Shown here piece after piece: positions 1-8,108 of a stretch of 64,000 bases of DNA. The DNA is from Erwinia sp. S63 (GTDB lineage Bacteria; Pseudomonadota; Gammaproteobacteria; Enterobacterales; Enterobacteriaceae): NCBI RefSeq assembly GCF_016625195.1, contig NZ_JACVUP010000001.1:1-64000 (forward strand), read 5' to 3'. Under the pieces are notes generated by a model. It did no database searches and had not been told where the DNA came from. It worked only from the letters and a program-made list of their open reading frames with translations. The translations under genes were made by a program, and so were the position numbers. Each line of letters starts with the position of its first letter. The first letter of the stretch is position 1.

Positions 1-47
1 GCATGGCATGCAAGAGGTCAGCGGTTCGATCCCGCTTATCTCCACCA
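1..47 (+). tRNA. alaW: tRNA-Ala(GGC), 3' part only
   Basis: The window opens inside the anticodon stem of a tRNA. The 7-base anticodon loop ATGGCAT carries GGC at 5-7, and the stem closes with GCAAG. A T-arm with GGTTCGATCC follows, then an encoded CCA end at 45-47. This matches the enterobacterial alaX/alaW tRNA-Ala(GGC), which sits near nupC in E. coli as well. The 5' half lies outside the window. Confidence 0.95.
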
Positions 48-121
48 AATCTCTGTTCGTCCTGAACAAATGCACAATTCCAACTCTTATTCATATTGAG
101 ATATTCAGCATTGCGCGGCTT

Positions 122-151
122 ATTGCGCGATAAATCGCACCGCTACGGCTT
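122..151 (+). repeat. REP-like palindromic repeat, copy A
   Basis: Thirty-base unit that differs from copy B (204-233) at one base (139). Its core is a short stem, GCGCGA-TAAA-TCGCac, with one unpaired position, followed by CCGCTACGG. It lies between the tRNA and the end of the sulfur operon. Confidence 0.7.
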
Positions 152-203
152 TATGCGGTCTGAGGTTATGCATTCCATTGCGATTTCAAGCATTTCATGC
201 CTG

Positions 204-233
204 ATTGCGCGATAAATCGCGCCGCTACGGCTT
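204..233 (+). repeat. REP-like palindromic repeat, copy B
   Basis: Second direct copy of the 30-base unit. Here the core stem is perfect (GCGCGA, loop TAAA, TCGCGC), followed by the same CGCTACGG tail. Confidence 0.75.
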
Positions 234-273
234 CGTGCGCGCTGAGACTATCTCATCCCAACCACACAATCCT

Positions 274-297
274 GTAGCGGCGCAATTTATTGCGCAA
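274..297 (-). repeat. REP-like palindromic repeat, copy C (inverted)
   Basis: Inverted copy lying just past the stop codon of the rhodanese gene. Read on the minus strand it matches copy B at all but two of 24 bases. The two changes fall on paired positions, giving GCGCAA-TAAA-TTGCGC, so the stem is kept. It could act as the 3'-end hairpin of the sulfur operon, although no U-tract follows. Confidence 0.7.
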
Positions 298-301
298 ACG
301 A

Positions 302-1918
302 TCAGGCTGTTGCGGTTTGCGCTTGAGCTGGCAACACGCGGAAGCCGTGGGTGCCATCACGATCCAACTGCGCCACCAGACCGTATTCCCAATCGAGATA
401 CGCCTGCATCACAGCAGGTGCGATATCGGTGCCTTCATACGGACGACGATAGCGATCAATCGCCGGAGACAGCAACTGTTGGTCGCCTTGCTCGGTGGGC
501 AGTTGCGCTGCGCGCCAGGCTGCATTGCCGCCCTCCAGCACAAACACCGGCTTGCCGGTGAGTTCTGCCACCTGTTCAACCGCATATCCGGCCAGCAGGC
601 TGCTGCCGCAGGTCAGCACATAACGTCGTGCCGCTGGTAGTGCGGATTTGCCCTCTTTTTGCAGCGTTGAACGTAGCAGCCAGCCCGCTCCAGGAATATG
701 ACTGTTGAGGTGATTGGCGCGCGTGGTGAAGTCCAGTACTTGGGTCTGACCTTCTTCCAGCCACTCCGCCAGTTGCTGCGGAGAAATAAATTCGGGCTGC
801 GCAACCGCAGGAACCTGCGCTTTCCAGGCGCCGGAGGCACTGAAATCACTGGCCTGCAACTCTTCCAGCACTGACACCTGCCAGCCAAGCTGCGCCAGCC
901 AGGAGGCGGTCATATTGGCGCGTACGCCGTCGTCATCAATCAGTACAATGCGCGCGCCACGCACGCTGGCGTAATGGTCAGTTTCCTGCACCAGCTGTCC
1001 GCCTGGCACATGACGACTGCCGGGCAGATGACCCACCGCATACTCGTCAGCGTCGCGCACATCAAACAGGTAAGTGGTGCGCGGTTCCTGCTGCCAGCGC
1101 TTGAGCGTTGCCAGTGGAATACGTTCTACGCCAGCGCGATCGGCAATGCCTCGTGCGTGACTCGCCGCCTGGCGCTGTGCGGTTTCACTGGCTTCACCGT
1201 AACGGCGCGACTGACCTTTATCCAGATCGTGGCCTGCCAGCGTCCAGCCAATAGTGCCGTTGCGCAGCGCAAACACCGGATTACGGATACCGGCATTCAC
1301 CAGCGACTGGGTGCCGATGATGCTGCGCGTGCGGCCCGCACAGTTCACGATCACCGTGGTTTCCGGTGATGGCGCGATATCGCGCACGCGCAACACCAGC
1401 TCACCGCCCGGTACGCTGGTGGCGCCTGGAATGCTCATGGTCTGGTATTCATCAAAGCGGCGCGCATCCAGCACCACCACGTTGGCGTCGCTGTTGATTA
1501 AGCTGTGCACTTCATCAGCTGACAGGGAAGGGGTGTGATTGTGATGCTCTACCAGTTCCCCAAAGGCCTTACTCGGTGAATTCACATCAATAAACAGCTC
1601 ACCGCCGGCTGCCTGCCAACCCGTTAAATCCTCTTTTAACAGCGCCACATTGCTGTAGCCCAGCGCGGCAATACGTTCTGCTGCTGCCTGCGCCAGACCC
1701 TCGCCGTTATCATATAAAGTGATGGCTGTTGTGGATTGTGGAATGCGGTCCAATAGCTCCAGCTCCAGTTTGGAGAGCGGGATATTCACCGCAAACAGCG
1801 GATGGCCGGTGGCAAACAGCGCTTCGTCGCGCACATCAACAATCGCCACTTCCTGCTGCTGACGCAGAGCCTCAAGAATGTCCGCCGCCTGGCGGAAAGG
1901 GAATACGGGTTTACTCAT
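302..1918 (-). CDS. Four-domain rhodanese-related sulfurtransferase
   Basis: 538 residues built from four rhodanese domains, at about 8-115, 133-235, 267-355 and 378-475. Domains 2 and 4 carry a catalytic cysteine (C193 in VNCAGRTRS, C437 in LTCGSS). In domains 1 and 3 the equivalent loops carry aspartate (D70, D328-D330), so they are probably non-catalytic. Rhodaneses move sulfane sulfur to cyanide, thiols or partner proteins. This is the last gene of a minus-strand operon, and its ATG overlaps the 3' end of the cupin gene by 8 bases, which indicates translational coupling. An upstream in-frame extension to 2215 exists but lies wholly inside the cupin gene, so I rejected it. The physiological acceptor is unknown. 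The operon context points to handling sulfur released from organosulfur compounds. Confidence 0.9.
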   Translation of the reverse strand: MSKPVFPFRQAADILEALRQQQEVAIVDVRDEALFATGHPLFAVNIPLSKLELELLDRIPQSTTAITLYDNGEGLAQAAAERIAALGYSNVALLKEDLTGWQAAGGELFIDVNSPSKAFGELVEHHNHTPSLSADEVHSLINSDANVVVLDARRFDEYQTMSIPGATSVPGGELVLRVRDIAPSPETTVIVNCAGRTRSIIGTQSLVNAGIRNPVFALRNGTIGWTLAGHDLDKGQSRRYGEASETAQRQAASHARGIADRAGVERIPLATLKRWQQEPRTTYLFDVRDADEYAVGHLPGSRHVPGGQLVQETDHYASVRGARIVLIDDDGVRANMTASWLAQLGWQVSVLEELQASDFSASGAWKAQVPAVAQPEFISPQQLAEWLEEGQTQVLDFTTRANHLNSHIPGAGWLLRSTLQKEGKSALPAARRYVLTCGSSLLAGYAVEQVAELTGKPVFVLEGGNAAWRAAQLPTEQGDQQLLSPAIDRYRRPYEGTDIAPAVMQAYLDWEYGLVAQLDRDGTHGFRVLPAQAQTATA

Positions 1919-2501
1919 GTGATAGATCCCAAATGTTCGGTAAGTAACGGTTGCTGTAACCGGAGATAAACTGTTTTTCACTGCCGTCTTCGCGATATAC
2001 CGCGCGTTTGACCGCGCCAATGTTGGCGCCATACACGTGAATGCTGATCGAGACGCGATCGTCATAGGCATTGCTGACGCGATGGATATCGCCCACGGTG
2101 GGAGAGACGGCTTCGACACTACCGGGATCGAGACGTACCGGCGCACCTTCCGGTTGCAGGCCACTCGGCCCCGGCTGCCAGGATTGCGAAATCTCCGCAC
2201 CGCGCAGCATGCCAATCAATCCCCAGACGCGATGGTCGTGAATCGGCGTTTGCTGGCCTGGCCCCCAGACGAAGCTCACGACTGAAAATCGCTGACGGGC
2301 ATCGGCGTACAGCAGATATTGTTGATAGTGTTCGGGATGCGGCTGGGTATAAGCCTCGTCCAGCCAGTCGTCATGCCGGATCAGTTCGCCCAGCCAGGCG
2401 CTGCCCTGTTGTAGAACAGTGGCTTCATCGGGATTCTGGTCGAGCAACGTAGCCAGATTACCGACAAAGTCGCGTAAACGATGATGCTGATAGGCACTCA
2501 T
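1911..2501 (-). CDS. Cysteine dioxygenase-like cupin protein
   Basis: 196 residues. A cupin core contains H88 and H90 in PIHDHRVWG and a later H140 in GDIHRVSNAYD, the three-histidine iron site of the cysteine dioxygenase family. Family enzymes oxidise thiols such as cysteine or 3-mercaptopropionate to sulfinates. The true substrate cannot be read from sequence. The start codon overlaps the stop of the binding-protein gene by 4 bases (ATGA), and the 3' end overlaps the rhodanese start. The placement suggests a role in oxidising a thiol intermediate produced by the operon. Confidence 0.85.
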   Translation of the reverse strand: MSAYQHHRLRDFVGNLATLLDQNPDEATVLQQGSAWLGELIRHDDWLDEAYTQPHPEHYQQYLLYADARQRFSVVSFVWGPGQQTPIHDHRVWGLIGMLRGAEISQSWQPGPSGLQPEGAPVRLDPGSVEAVSPTVGDIHRVSNAYDDRVSISIHVYGANIGAVKRAVYREDGSEKQFISGYSNRYLPNIWDLSHE

Positions 2502-3481
2502 GATTTATCTCCCGGCGCGCTTTTAGCGACCTGATTGGCCTGAGCCGACAAACTAAAATCAAAGGCTTTACTGACATCGATCGCTTTCGGCAGCACCTGA
2601 TAGCGATGGAAGAAGTCAGCCGATTTTTGCAGGGTGGGGATCAGGCTGGCATCAAACACCAGCGGACGAATGCGCGCATCGGCTATCCAGCTGCTGGTGA
2701 TGTTGGTGGGCATATTCAGCGTCTTACCCAGCACGCTGGCGAACTCCTGCGGATGTTGCTGCGCCCAGATTTGTGCCTTAGCCAGGCGCGCCAGCAGATC
2801 GGCAATCGCTTTACGTTTACCTGCATCATTGATCGCTTCATCACGCGCCAGCGCATACGAATAGCCCGACATAATGCCTTTGCCACCGCCGTCAGCGACG
2901 CGCACCGTACCATCCACAGCGGTGGAGGTGGCGATATACGGCTCCCACGGCGCCCACGCGGATACGGCGCCGGAGGTCAAGGCGGCTCGGCCATCAACAG
3001 GTCCAAGGAAGCGCAGCGTGACATCGTCTGGTTTTAATCCCGCACGCTCTAGCAAGCCAAGCAGCAGATAGTGACCCCAGCCACCACGATTTACTGCGAT
3101 CTGCTTGCCTTTCAAATCCTGTAAACGGTGAATTCCGGAATCGGGACGGGTCAGCAGCGCGATACTGTCAGGATTGTTTTGCCATGCGCCTACCGCCTTC
3201 ACCGGCGCGCCAGCCGCAAACACAAACAGGAACGGCAGATCACCGGTAAAGCCGACATCCAGTGCGCCGGCATTCAACGCTTCCTGCACAGGTGCACCCG
3301 AATCAAACGCCGTCAGTTTCAAATCGTAGGGCAGATTATTGAGTTCGCCCGACGCTTTTAATGCGGCAAAGCGGTCCCCTTTTACATCGCCCAGACGCAG
3401 CGTGACTTTGTCTGCGGCGAAAAGCGGATTGAGCGTGGAGAGCGCCAGCGCAACACCGGTAAACAGTGCAGCCAGCCGCAT
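2498..3481 (-). CDS. Sulfonate/aliphatic-sulfonate-type ABC transporter substrate-binding protein
   Basis: 327 residues. An N-terminal signal peptide (about residues 1-23, ending LFA-A) precedes a periplasmic binding fold of the SsuA/TauA type, with the GALDVGFTGDLPFLFVFAAG and LKGKQIAVNRGGWGHYLL regions typical of this family. It would capture a sulfonate or related anion in the periplasm. The start overlaps the monooxygenase stop by one base (TGATG), and the 3' end overlaps the cupin start. No permease or ATPase gene is present in the operon or elsewhere in the window, so it must share an importer encoded elsewhere. The ligand is inferred from family and neighbours. Confidence 0.88.
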   Translation of the reverse strand: MRLAALFTGVALALSTLNPLFAADKVTLRLGDVKGDRFAALKASGELNNLPYDLKLTAFDSGAPVQEALNAGALDVGFTGDLPFLFVFAAGAPVKAVGAWQNNPDSIALLTRPDSGIHRLQDLKGKQIAVNRGGWGHYLLLGLLERAGLKPDDVTLRFLGPVDGRAALTSGAVSAWAPWEPYIATSTAVDGTVRVADGGGKGIMSGYSYALARDEAINDAGKRKAIADLLARLAKAQIWAQQHPQEFASVLGKTLNMPTNITSSWIADARIRPLVFDASLIPTLQKSADFFHRYQVLPKAIDVSKAFDFSLSAQANQVAKSAPGDKS

Positions 3482-4569
3482 CAGGCGCTCCTTTTGTTAG
3501 CGGCGTTTAGCGCCGCGACTTTCTCGCGCGTCAGCGGAATCAGCTCCTCGCCATATTCCACCGCATCATTCAGCGGATCGAAGCCGCGAATCAGCACGCT
3601 GTGAATGCCCAGGCGATAGTAGTCAAGCAGCGCGTCGGAAACCTGATCGGCGGTGCCAACCAGCGCTGTGGAGTTGTAGCCGCCTTGCACCAGTTTAGCC
3701 ACGCCGGTCCATAACACTTTGTCCAGACGATCGCCTTCATTGGCGGCAGCCAGCAGGCGCTGTGCGCCGACGCTTTGTGGTTTAGGTTTGCCAAACGCAA
3801 AGCCGGTGTCGTGTAACTGTTTTTCAGCCAGCTCACGGATATGTTCGGCCCGCTCCCAGGCTTCCTTCTCGGTTTTACCGATAATCGGACGGAACGAGAT
3901 ATTGAAATCAATTTCACGCCCGTGCTGAGCCGCAGCGGCTCGCACATTGCGTACCGTCTCTTCCGCCCCTTTCAATGGCTCGCCCCACAAGGCAAAGACA
4001 TCGGCATGACGTGCAGCGACATCAATCGCTTCCTGAGACGATCCGCCAAAGTACACCGGCAGTTTTTTCTGCACGGGTTTGATGGCGGAAAATGCCTGCT
4101 CAGCCTGGTAAAAGTGTCCCTTATGATCATAAGACTGGCTGGATTCCAGGCTCTGCTTCAGCACGGCAAGAAACTCATCGCTGCGCGCATAGCGTTCGGC
4201 TTTATTCAGGAAGTCACCATCACGACGCTGTTCGACATCGCTACCGCCACTGATGATATGGACCGCCAGACGACCATCGGTCAGTTGATCCAATGTTGCC
4301 AGCTTGCGTGCGGCCAGTGTCGGTGCGACAAAACCCGGACGGTGTGCCAGCAGGAATTTCAGTGTCGAGGTGTGTGCCGCAGCATGTGCGGTGACCAGGA
4401 AGCCGTCGGGTTGATCGGACCAATAGCCCACCAGAATGCGGTCGAACCCGGCTTCTTCATGGGCACGGGCAAAGCGCGCGATGTAATCTTTATCGAACAG
4501 CGGCCCGCTAGCGGGAATGATCTCTGAAGCCAGACGGTGGCCAATCATGCCAAGAAATTGAATGCTCAT
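3481..4569 (-). CDS. LLM-class FMNH2-dependent monooxygenase, SsuD-like
   Basis: Bacterial luciferase-like TIM-barrel enzyme of 362 residues, related to alkanesulfonate monooxygenase. Features include SGGSDVEQRRDGDFLNKAERYARSDEF and YFGGSSQEAIDVAARHADVFALWGEPL, both characteristic of the SsuD/sulfonate clade. The family uses FMNH2 and O2 to cleave C-S bonds, releasing sulfite and an aldehyde. I chose the internal ATG because a TGGAGA Shine-Dalgarno sits 6-7 bases upstream. The next ATG, 24 bases further out, has none. It is the first gene of the four-gene sulfur operon. No flavin reductase (SsuE) accompanies it. It could act on a sulfone or sulfonate other than alkanesulfonates. Confidence 0.88.
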   Translation of the reverse strand: MSIQFLGMIGHRLASEIIPASGPLFDKDYIARFARAHEEAGFDRILVGYWSDQPDGFLVTAHAAAHTSTLKFLLAHRPGFVAPTLAARKLATLDQLTDGRLAVHIISGGSDVEQRRDGDFLNKAERYARSDEFLAVLKQSLESSQSYDHKGHFYQAEQAFSAIKPVQKKLPVYFGGSSQEAIDVAARHADVFALWGEPLKGAEETVRNVRAAAAQHGREIDFNISFRPIIGKTEKEAWERAEHIRELAEKQLHDTGFAFGKPKPQSVGAQRLLAAANEGDRLDKVLWTGVAKLVQGGYNSTALVGTADQVSDALLDYYRLGIHSVLIRGFDPLNDAVEYGEELIPLTREKVAALNAANKRSA

Positions 4570-4734
4570 ACGATTCTCCAGATGTGAAGTCATGGAGAAA
4601 AGCTACGGGCGCAGGCAACCGTGACGGAAATTCAATATTGTGCAAAGGTTTTGCGTCAGGCGGGGAAGCGGCGAATGACGGGGATAAAAGGGTTGAAATG
4701 CGAGATAGAACAGAAAGGCATAATTAAGAAGAGA

Positions 4735-4756
4735 AGGGCGAGCCGTAGCTCGCCCT
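4735..4756 (-). terminator. Rho-independent terminator of nupC
   Basis: Perfect 9-bp stem AGGGCGAGC/GCTCGCCCT with a 4-base loop, 5 bases past the nupC stop. On the minus strand it is followed by a pyrimidine-rich run (TTCTCTTCTTAATTAT), a weak U-tract. Confidence 0.75.
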
Positions 4757-4761
4757 GAACA

Positions 4762-5952
4762 TCAGAAGGCCAGAACCAGACCGGCGATAGCGGCAGAGAG
4801 CACGCTCACCAGGGTTGAACCGTACAGCAGTTTCAGGCCGAAGCGAGAAACCACGTTACCCTGTTCTTCGTTCAAGCCCTTAATCGCACCCGCCACAATC
4901 CCGATAGAAGAGAAGTTAGCGAAGGAGACGAGGAACACAGACAGGATGCCTTCCGCGTGCGGTGAAAGCTGACCAGCAATCTTCTGCAGATCCATCATCG
5001 CCACGAATTCGTTAGAAACCAGTTTGGTTGCCATGATGCTGCCGACCTGCAGCGCTTCGCTGGACGGCACGCCCATCACCCACGCAAATGGGTAGAACAC
5101 ATAACCCAGCACACCCTGGAAGCTGATGCCGAAGATCAGATCAAACAGCGCGTTCAGACCTGAAATCAGGGCGATAAAACCAATCAACATGGCGGCAACG
5201 ATGATCGCCACTTTGAAACCGGCAAGAATATATTCGCCCAGCATTTCGAAGAAGCTCTGACCTTTGTGCAGATCCTGCAACTGCAGATCTTCTTCGCTAT
5301 CGACGCGGTAAGGGTTGATCAGTGACAACACAATGAAGGTGCTGAACATGTTCAAGACCAGCGCGGCCACCACATATTTCGGTTGCAGCATGGTCATGTA
5401 GGCGCCGACGATGGACATGGAAACTGTCGACATTGCCGTAGCAGCCATGGTGTACATGCGACGCTGTGACATTTTGCCAAGGATATCTTTATACGCGATA
5501 AAGTTTTCTGACTGTCCCAAAATCAGAGAACTTACGGCGTTGAAGGATTCCAGTTTGCCCATACCGTTCACTTTTGACAGCACGGTACCGATGCCGCGGA
5601 TCACCCAAGGCAGGATACGGAAATGCTGCAAAATACCGATTAGCGCCGAGATAAACACGATCGGGCACAGAACATTCAGGAAGAAGAACGCCAGGCCTTT
5701 GTCGTTCATGTTGCCGAATACGAAGTTAGTCCCTTCGGCAGCATACTTCAGCAGATGGTCAAACAGACCCGCGAACCCTTTGACGAAGCCAAGGCCCGCT
5801 TCAGAGTTAAGGAAGAACCACGCCAGCAAAACTTCGATCACCAGAAGCTGAACGATGTAACGAATGCGGATGCTTTTACGATCGTGACTGACCAGCAAGG
5901 CCAGTACGGCTACCACCACTAATGCCAAAAGAAAGTGCAAAATATGGGACAT
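4762..5952 (-). CDS. nupC: Nucleoside permease NupC
   Basis: 396-residue concentrative nucleoside transporter (E. coli NupC has 400). It is an inner-membrane proton symporter for pyrimidine nucleosides and adenosine. Near-identical family blocks include [35 protein letters not shown] and [25 protein letters not shown]. The ATG has a GGAG ribosome site 6 bases upstream. It diverges from mntH, as in E. coli. The 369-base intergenic region carries several TGTGA half-sites on the minus strand (about 6070-6110) that could bind CRP. CytR control is known for the E. coli gene but cannot be confirmed here. Confidence 0.97.
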   Translation of the reverse strand: MSHILHFLLALVVVAVLALLVSHDRKSIRIRYIVQLLVIEVLLAWFFLNSEAGLGFVKGFAGLFDHLLKYAAEGTNFVFGNMNDKGLAFFFLNVLCPIVFISALIGILQHFRILPWVIRGIGTVLSKVNGMGKLESFNAVSSLILGQSENFIAYKDILGKMSQRRMYTMAATAMSTVSMSIVGAYMTMLQPKYVVAALVLNMFSTFIVLSLINPYRVDSEEDLQLQDLHKGQSFFEMLGEYILAGFKVAIIVAAMLIGFIALISGLNALFDLIFGISFQGVLGYVFYPFAWVMGVPSSEALQVGSIMATKLVSNEFVAMMDLQKIAGQLSPHAEGILSVFLVSFANFSSIGIVAGAIKGLNEEQGNVVSRFGLKLLYGSTLVSVLSAAIAGLVLAF

Positions 5953-6188
5953 GTCGGCTCCAAATTTGAGGAGGGTTGTATTTTGTTGCGTATTCTATGT
6001 AACGCGTTACTTAAAAACGAGATCAAAACCACATTATAAGTATTCGGTATCGACAAATTTCTAAGAATAGTCTCACCGCTCACAACCTCTTCACAAAGCC
6101 TTCACAAGAAATATCCACAAAAACATTGTCTATAAAATAACCCGGGAGTAGAGTGATTCCTGTTGCAAACATTTTGGCAAGAACTGGC

Positions 6189-6219
6189 TTTACCGCAAGG
6201 TATAGCAATGGCTATACTT
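6189..6219 (+). promoter_or_regulatory. mntH promoter with overlapping MntR operator
   Basis: The palindrome TATAGC-AATG-GCTATA at 6201-6216 matches the MntR box core. A plausible -10 (TATACT, 6213-6218) lies partly inside it, with a -35-like TTTACC at 6189-6194 and an 18-base spacer. Manganese-bound MntR would block polymerase. A GATAACTATAATC stretch at about 6241-6253 weakly resembles a Fur half-site. The rest of the 5953-6321 divergent region holds AT-rich promoter DNA and no gene. Confidence 0.75.
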
Positions 6220-6321
6220 CATAGCACCATCTATTATTACGATAACTATAATCAAATTTCACTTGCCTTGAGCGCCCGTTAAGCTGCATGGGTCAACAAG
6301 CGTTAGGACAGGGTCCACACT

Positions 6322-7563
6322 ATGTCAGAAAGTCGCACCGCTGAGCGCGCCGCTCGCGGAGCCAGAAAAATCAAGCTCGCGCTGCTTGGCCCTGCCTTCA
6401 TCGCGGCAATTGGTTATATCGATCCCGGTAACTTCGCCACCAATATTCAGGCCGGTGCGGCCTACGGCTACAAGCTGCTGTGGGTGGTGGTCTGGGCCAA
6501 TGTGATGGCGATGCTGATTCAGTTGATGTCAGCCAAACTCGGCATCGCCACCGGTAAAAACCTTGCCGAGCATATCCGCGATCGCTTTCCACGCCCGGCA
6601 GTGTGGTTCTACTGGGTGCAGGCGGAAATCATCGCCATGGCCACTGACCTCGCTGAATTTATCGGTGCGGCACTCGGCTTTAAATTATTGCTGGGGATTT
6701 CGCTACTGCAAGGCGCAGTGCTCACCGGTGTGGCGACCTACCTGATTTTGATGCTGCAAAGCCGGGGCCAGAAGCCGCTCGAATTGGTGATTGGCGGCCT
6801 GCTGCTGTTTGTCGCTGCTGCCTATATTGTTGAGCTGTTCTTCTCGCAGCCGAAAGTGAGTGAACTGGTCACCGGTATGGCGCTGCCTTCACTGCCCACC
6901 TCGGATGCCGTGTTCCTCGCTGCCGGTGTGTTGGGTGCCACCATCATGCCGCATGTGATTTACCTGCACTCGGCATTAACACAGCACGGCAACATTGGCA
7001 GCAAAGCGGATCGCTACTCATCGACCAAACTGGATGTGGCGATTGCCATGACCATCGCCGGCTTTGTGAATCTGGCGATGATGGCCACTGCCGCAGCCGC
7101 TTTCCACTTTAGCGGTCACACCAACATGGTGGACCTCGACCAGGCGTACCTGACGCTGCAACCGTTGCTTGGCCACGCGGCAGCTATCGTGTTTGGTTTG
7201 AGCCTCGTCGCGGCGGGCTTGTCATCTACTGTGGTGGGTACGCTAGCAGGGCAGGTGGTGATGCAGGGCTTTATTCGCTTCCATATTCCGCTTTGGCTGC
7301 GTCGCACCATCACCATGCTGCCTTCCTTTATTGTGATCTGGGCCGGATGGGATCCGACGCGCATTCTGGTGATGAGCCAGGTACTGTTGAGTTTCGGTAT
7401 CGCACTGGCATTGATCCCGTTGTTGGCCTTCACCGGTAACCGCGAGTTGATGGGCGATGAGATGGTGAACTCGCGCCTGATGCAGAATGCCGGACGCCTG
7501 ATTGTGGTGCTGGTGGTGGCGTTAAATCTCTACTTGCTGGTAGGCGAAGCGCTCGGCTGGTAA
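6322..7563 (+). CDS. mntH: Proton-coupled manganese/divalent metal transporter MntH (Nramp)
   Basis: 413-residue Nramp family transporter, as in E. coli. It imports Mn2+ (and Fe2+) with protons across the inner membrane. The DPGN motif lies at residues 34-37 in TM1 and the MPH motif near residue 210 in TM6; together these form the metal site. About 11 hydrophobic helices are evident. The upstream MntR box predicts repression by manganese. It is transcribed away from nupC and ends at a strong bidirectional terminator shared with ypeC. Confidence 0.97.
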   Translation: MSESRTAERAARGARKIKLALLGPAFIAAIGYIDPGNFATNIQAGAAYGYKLLWVVVWANVMAMLIQLMSAKLGIATGKNLAEHIRDRFPRPAVWFYWVQAEIIAMATDLAEFIGAALGFKLLLGISLLQGAVLTGVATYLILMLQSRGQKPLELVIGGLLLFVAAAYIVELFFSQPKVSELVTGMALPSLPTSDAVFLAAGVLGATIMPHVIYLHSALTQHGNIGSKADRYSSTKLDVAIAMTIAGFVNLAMMATAAAAFHFSGHTNMVDLDQAYLTLQPLLGHAAAIVFGLSLVAAGLSSTVVGTLAGQVVMQGFIRFHIPLWLRRTITMLPSFIVIWAGWDPTRILVMSQVLLSFGIALALIPLLAFTGNRELMGDEMVNSRLMQNAGRLIVVLVVALNLYLLVGEALGW

Positions 7564-7578
7564 CGATACCGATAAAAA

Positions 7579-7606
7579 AAAATCCCGGCTCAGCAGCCGG
7601 GATTTT
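7579..7606 (+). terminator. Bidirectional terminator between mntH and ypeC
   Basis: 12-bp perfect stem AAAATCCCGGCT/AGCCGGGATTTT around loop CAGC, with A-rich flanks on the left and T on the right. It works for mntH on + and ypeC on -. Confidence 0.92.
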
Positions 7607-7610
7607 TGTA

Positions 7611-7949
7611 TCAATGGTGATGCCAGTCATCATGACGATGGTCATGACGCCAATGTTCACGGCGCTCCCGCTCATGCCAGCGGCGTTCACGCTCACGTTC
7701 GTAAGCCTGATGACGACGCCACTCTTCATGACGCCACCAGCGATGATCGTTATAACGATAACGGTCATTCCACCAGCGCGGCTCACGCCAGCGTCCACCA
7801 TCCCAATAGTAACCACGACGATCGCGATCGCCGAGATGCAGCGTGACACCCGGAGCCAGTGTAAGGGTGGCGCTGTTGGCTTCTGCTGTGTGCATCGCCA
7901 GGGGTGAAAGTGTTGCCAGCAAGGCGGCAAACAAAATTGCACGTTTCAT
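7611..7949 (-). CDS. ypeC: Periplasmic DUF2502 protein YpeC, His/Arg/Trp-rich
   Basis: 112 residues. A signal peptide (residues 1-24, ending AEA) precedes a short conserved part (ATLTLAPGVTLHLGDRDRRGYYWDGG). The C-terminal half is extremely rich in Arg, His, Trp and Glu and ends HRHDDWHHH. E. coli YpeC (DUF2502, about 108 residues) sits at the same place beside mntH. Function is unknown. The histidine clusters and the mntH neighbour suggest periplasmic metal binding, which is an inference. It is convergent with mntH and shares its terminator. Confidence 0.88.
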   Translation of the reverse strand: MKRAILFAALLATLSPLAMHTAEANSATLTLAPGVTLHLGDRDRRGYYWDGGRWREPRWWNDRYRYNDHRWWRHEEWRRHQAYERERERRWHERERREHWRHDHRHDDWHHH

Positions 7950-8079
7950 AACTTCTCCTTTTCAGTAGCTTATCACTGCCACCGTTGCGCTAGTGTGCCA
8001 CATCGGTCCAGTGTTGCCTTGAGAGTGAGTCTGAAAACGTTGCGGGAAATCTGAATTGAGAATTTTCTGCTGCGGAATT

Positions 8080-8099
8080 CACCCGGCCTGAGCCGGGTG
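8080..8099 (-). terminator. Hairpin downstream of the aldo/keto reductase gene
   Basis: 8-bp stem CACCCGGC/GCCGGGTG with loop CTGA, about 10 bases past the stop on the minus strand. No clear U-tract follows, so termination efficiency is uncertain. Confidence 0.5.
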
Positions 8100-8108
8100 G
8101 GTAAGCGT

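Noticed and set aside
169-198. Possible PyrR site (TGCATTCCAT ... GCATTTCAT)
   Set aside because: Spacing is 10, not 11, and it lies downstream of a gene with no promoter to control.
1919-2215. In-frame upstream extension of the rhodanese gene
   Set aside because: The added 99 residues lie within the cupin gene, are low-complexity and lack a ribosome site. The ATG at 1918 starts a normal rhodanese domain.
3841-4527. Antisense plus-strand open frame inside the monooxygenase gene
   Set aside because: Shadow of a well-supported gene; no ribosome site or family similarity.
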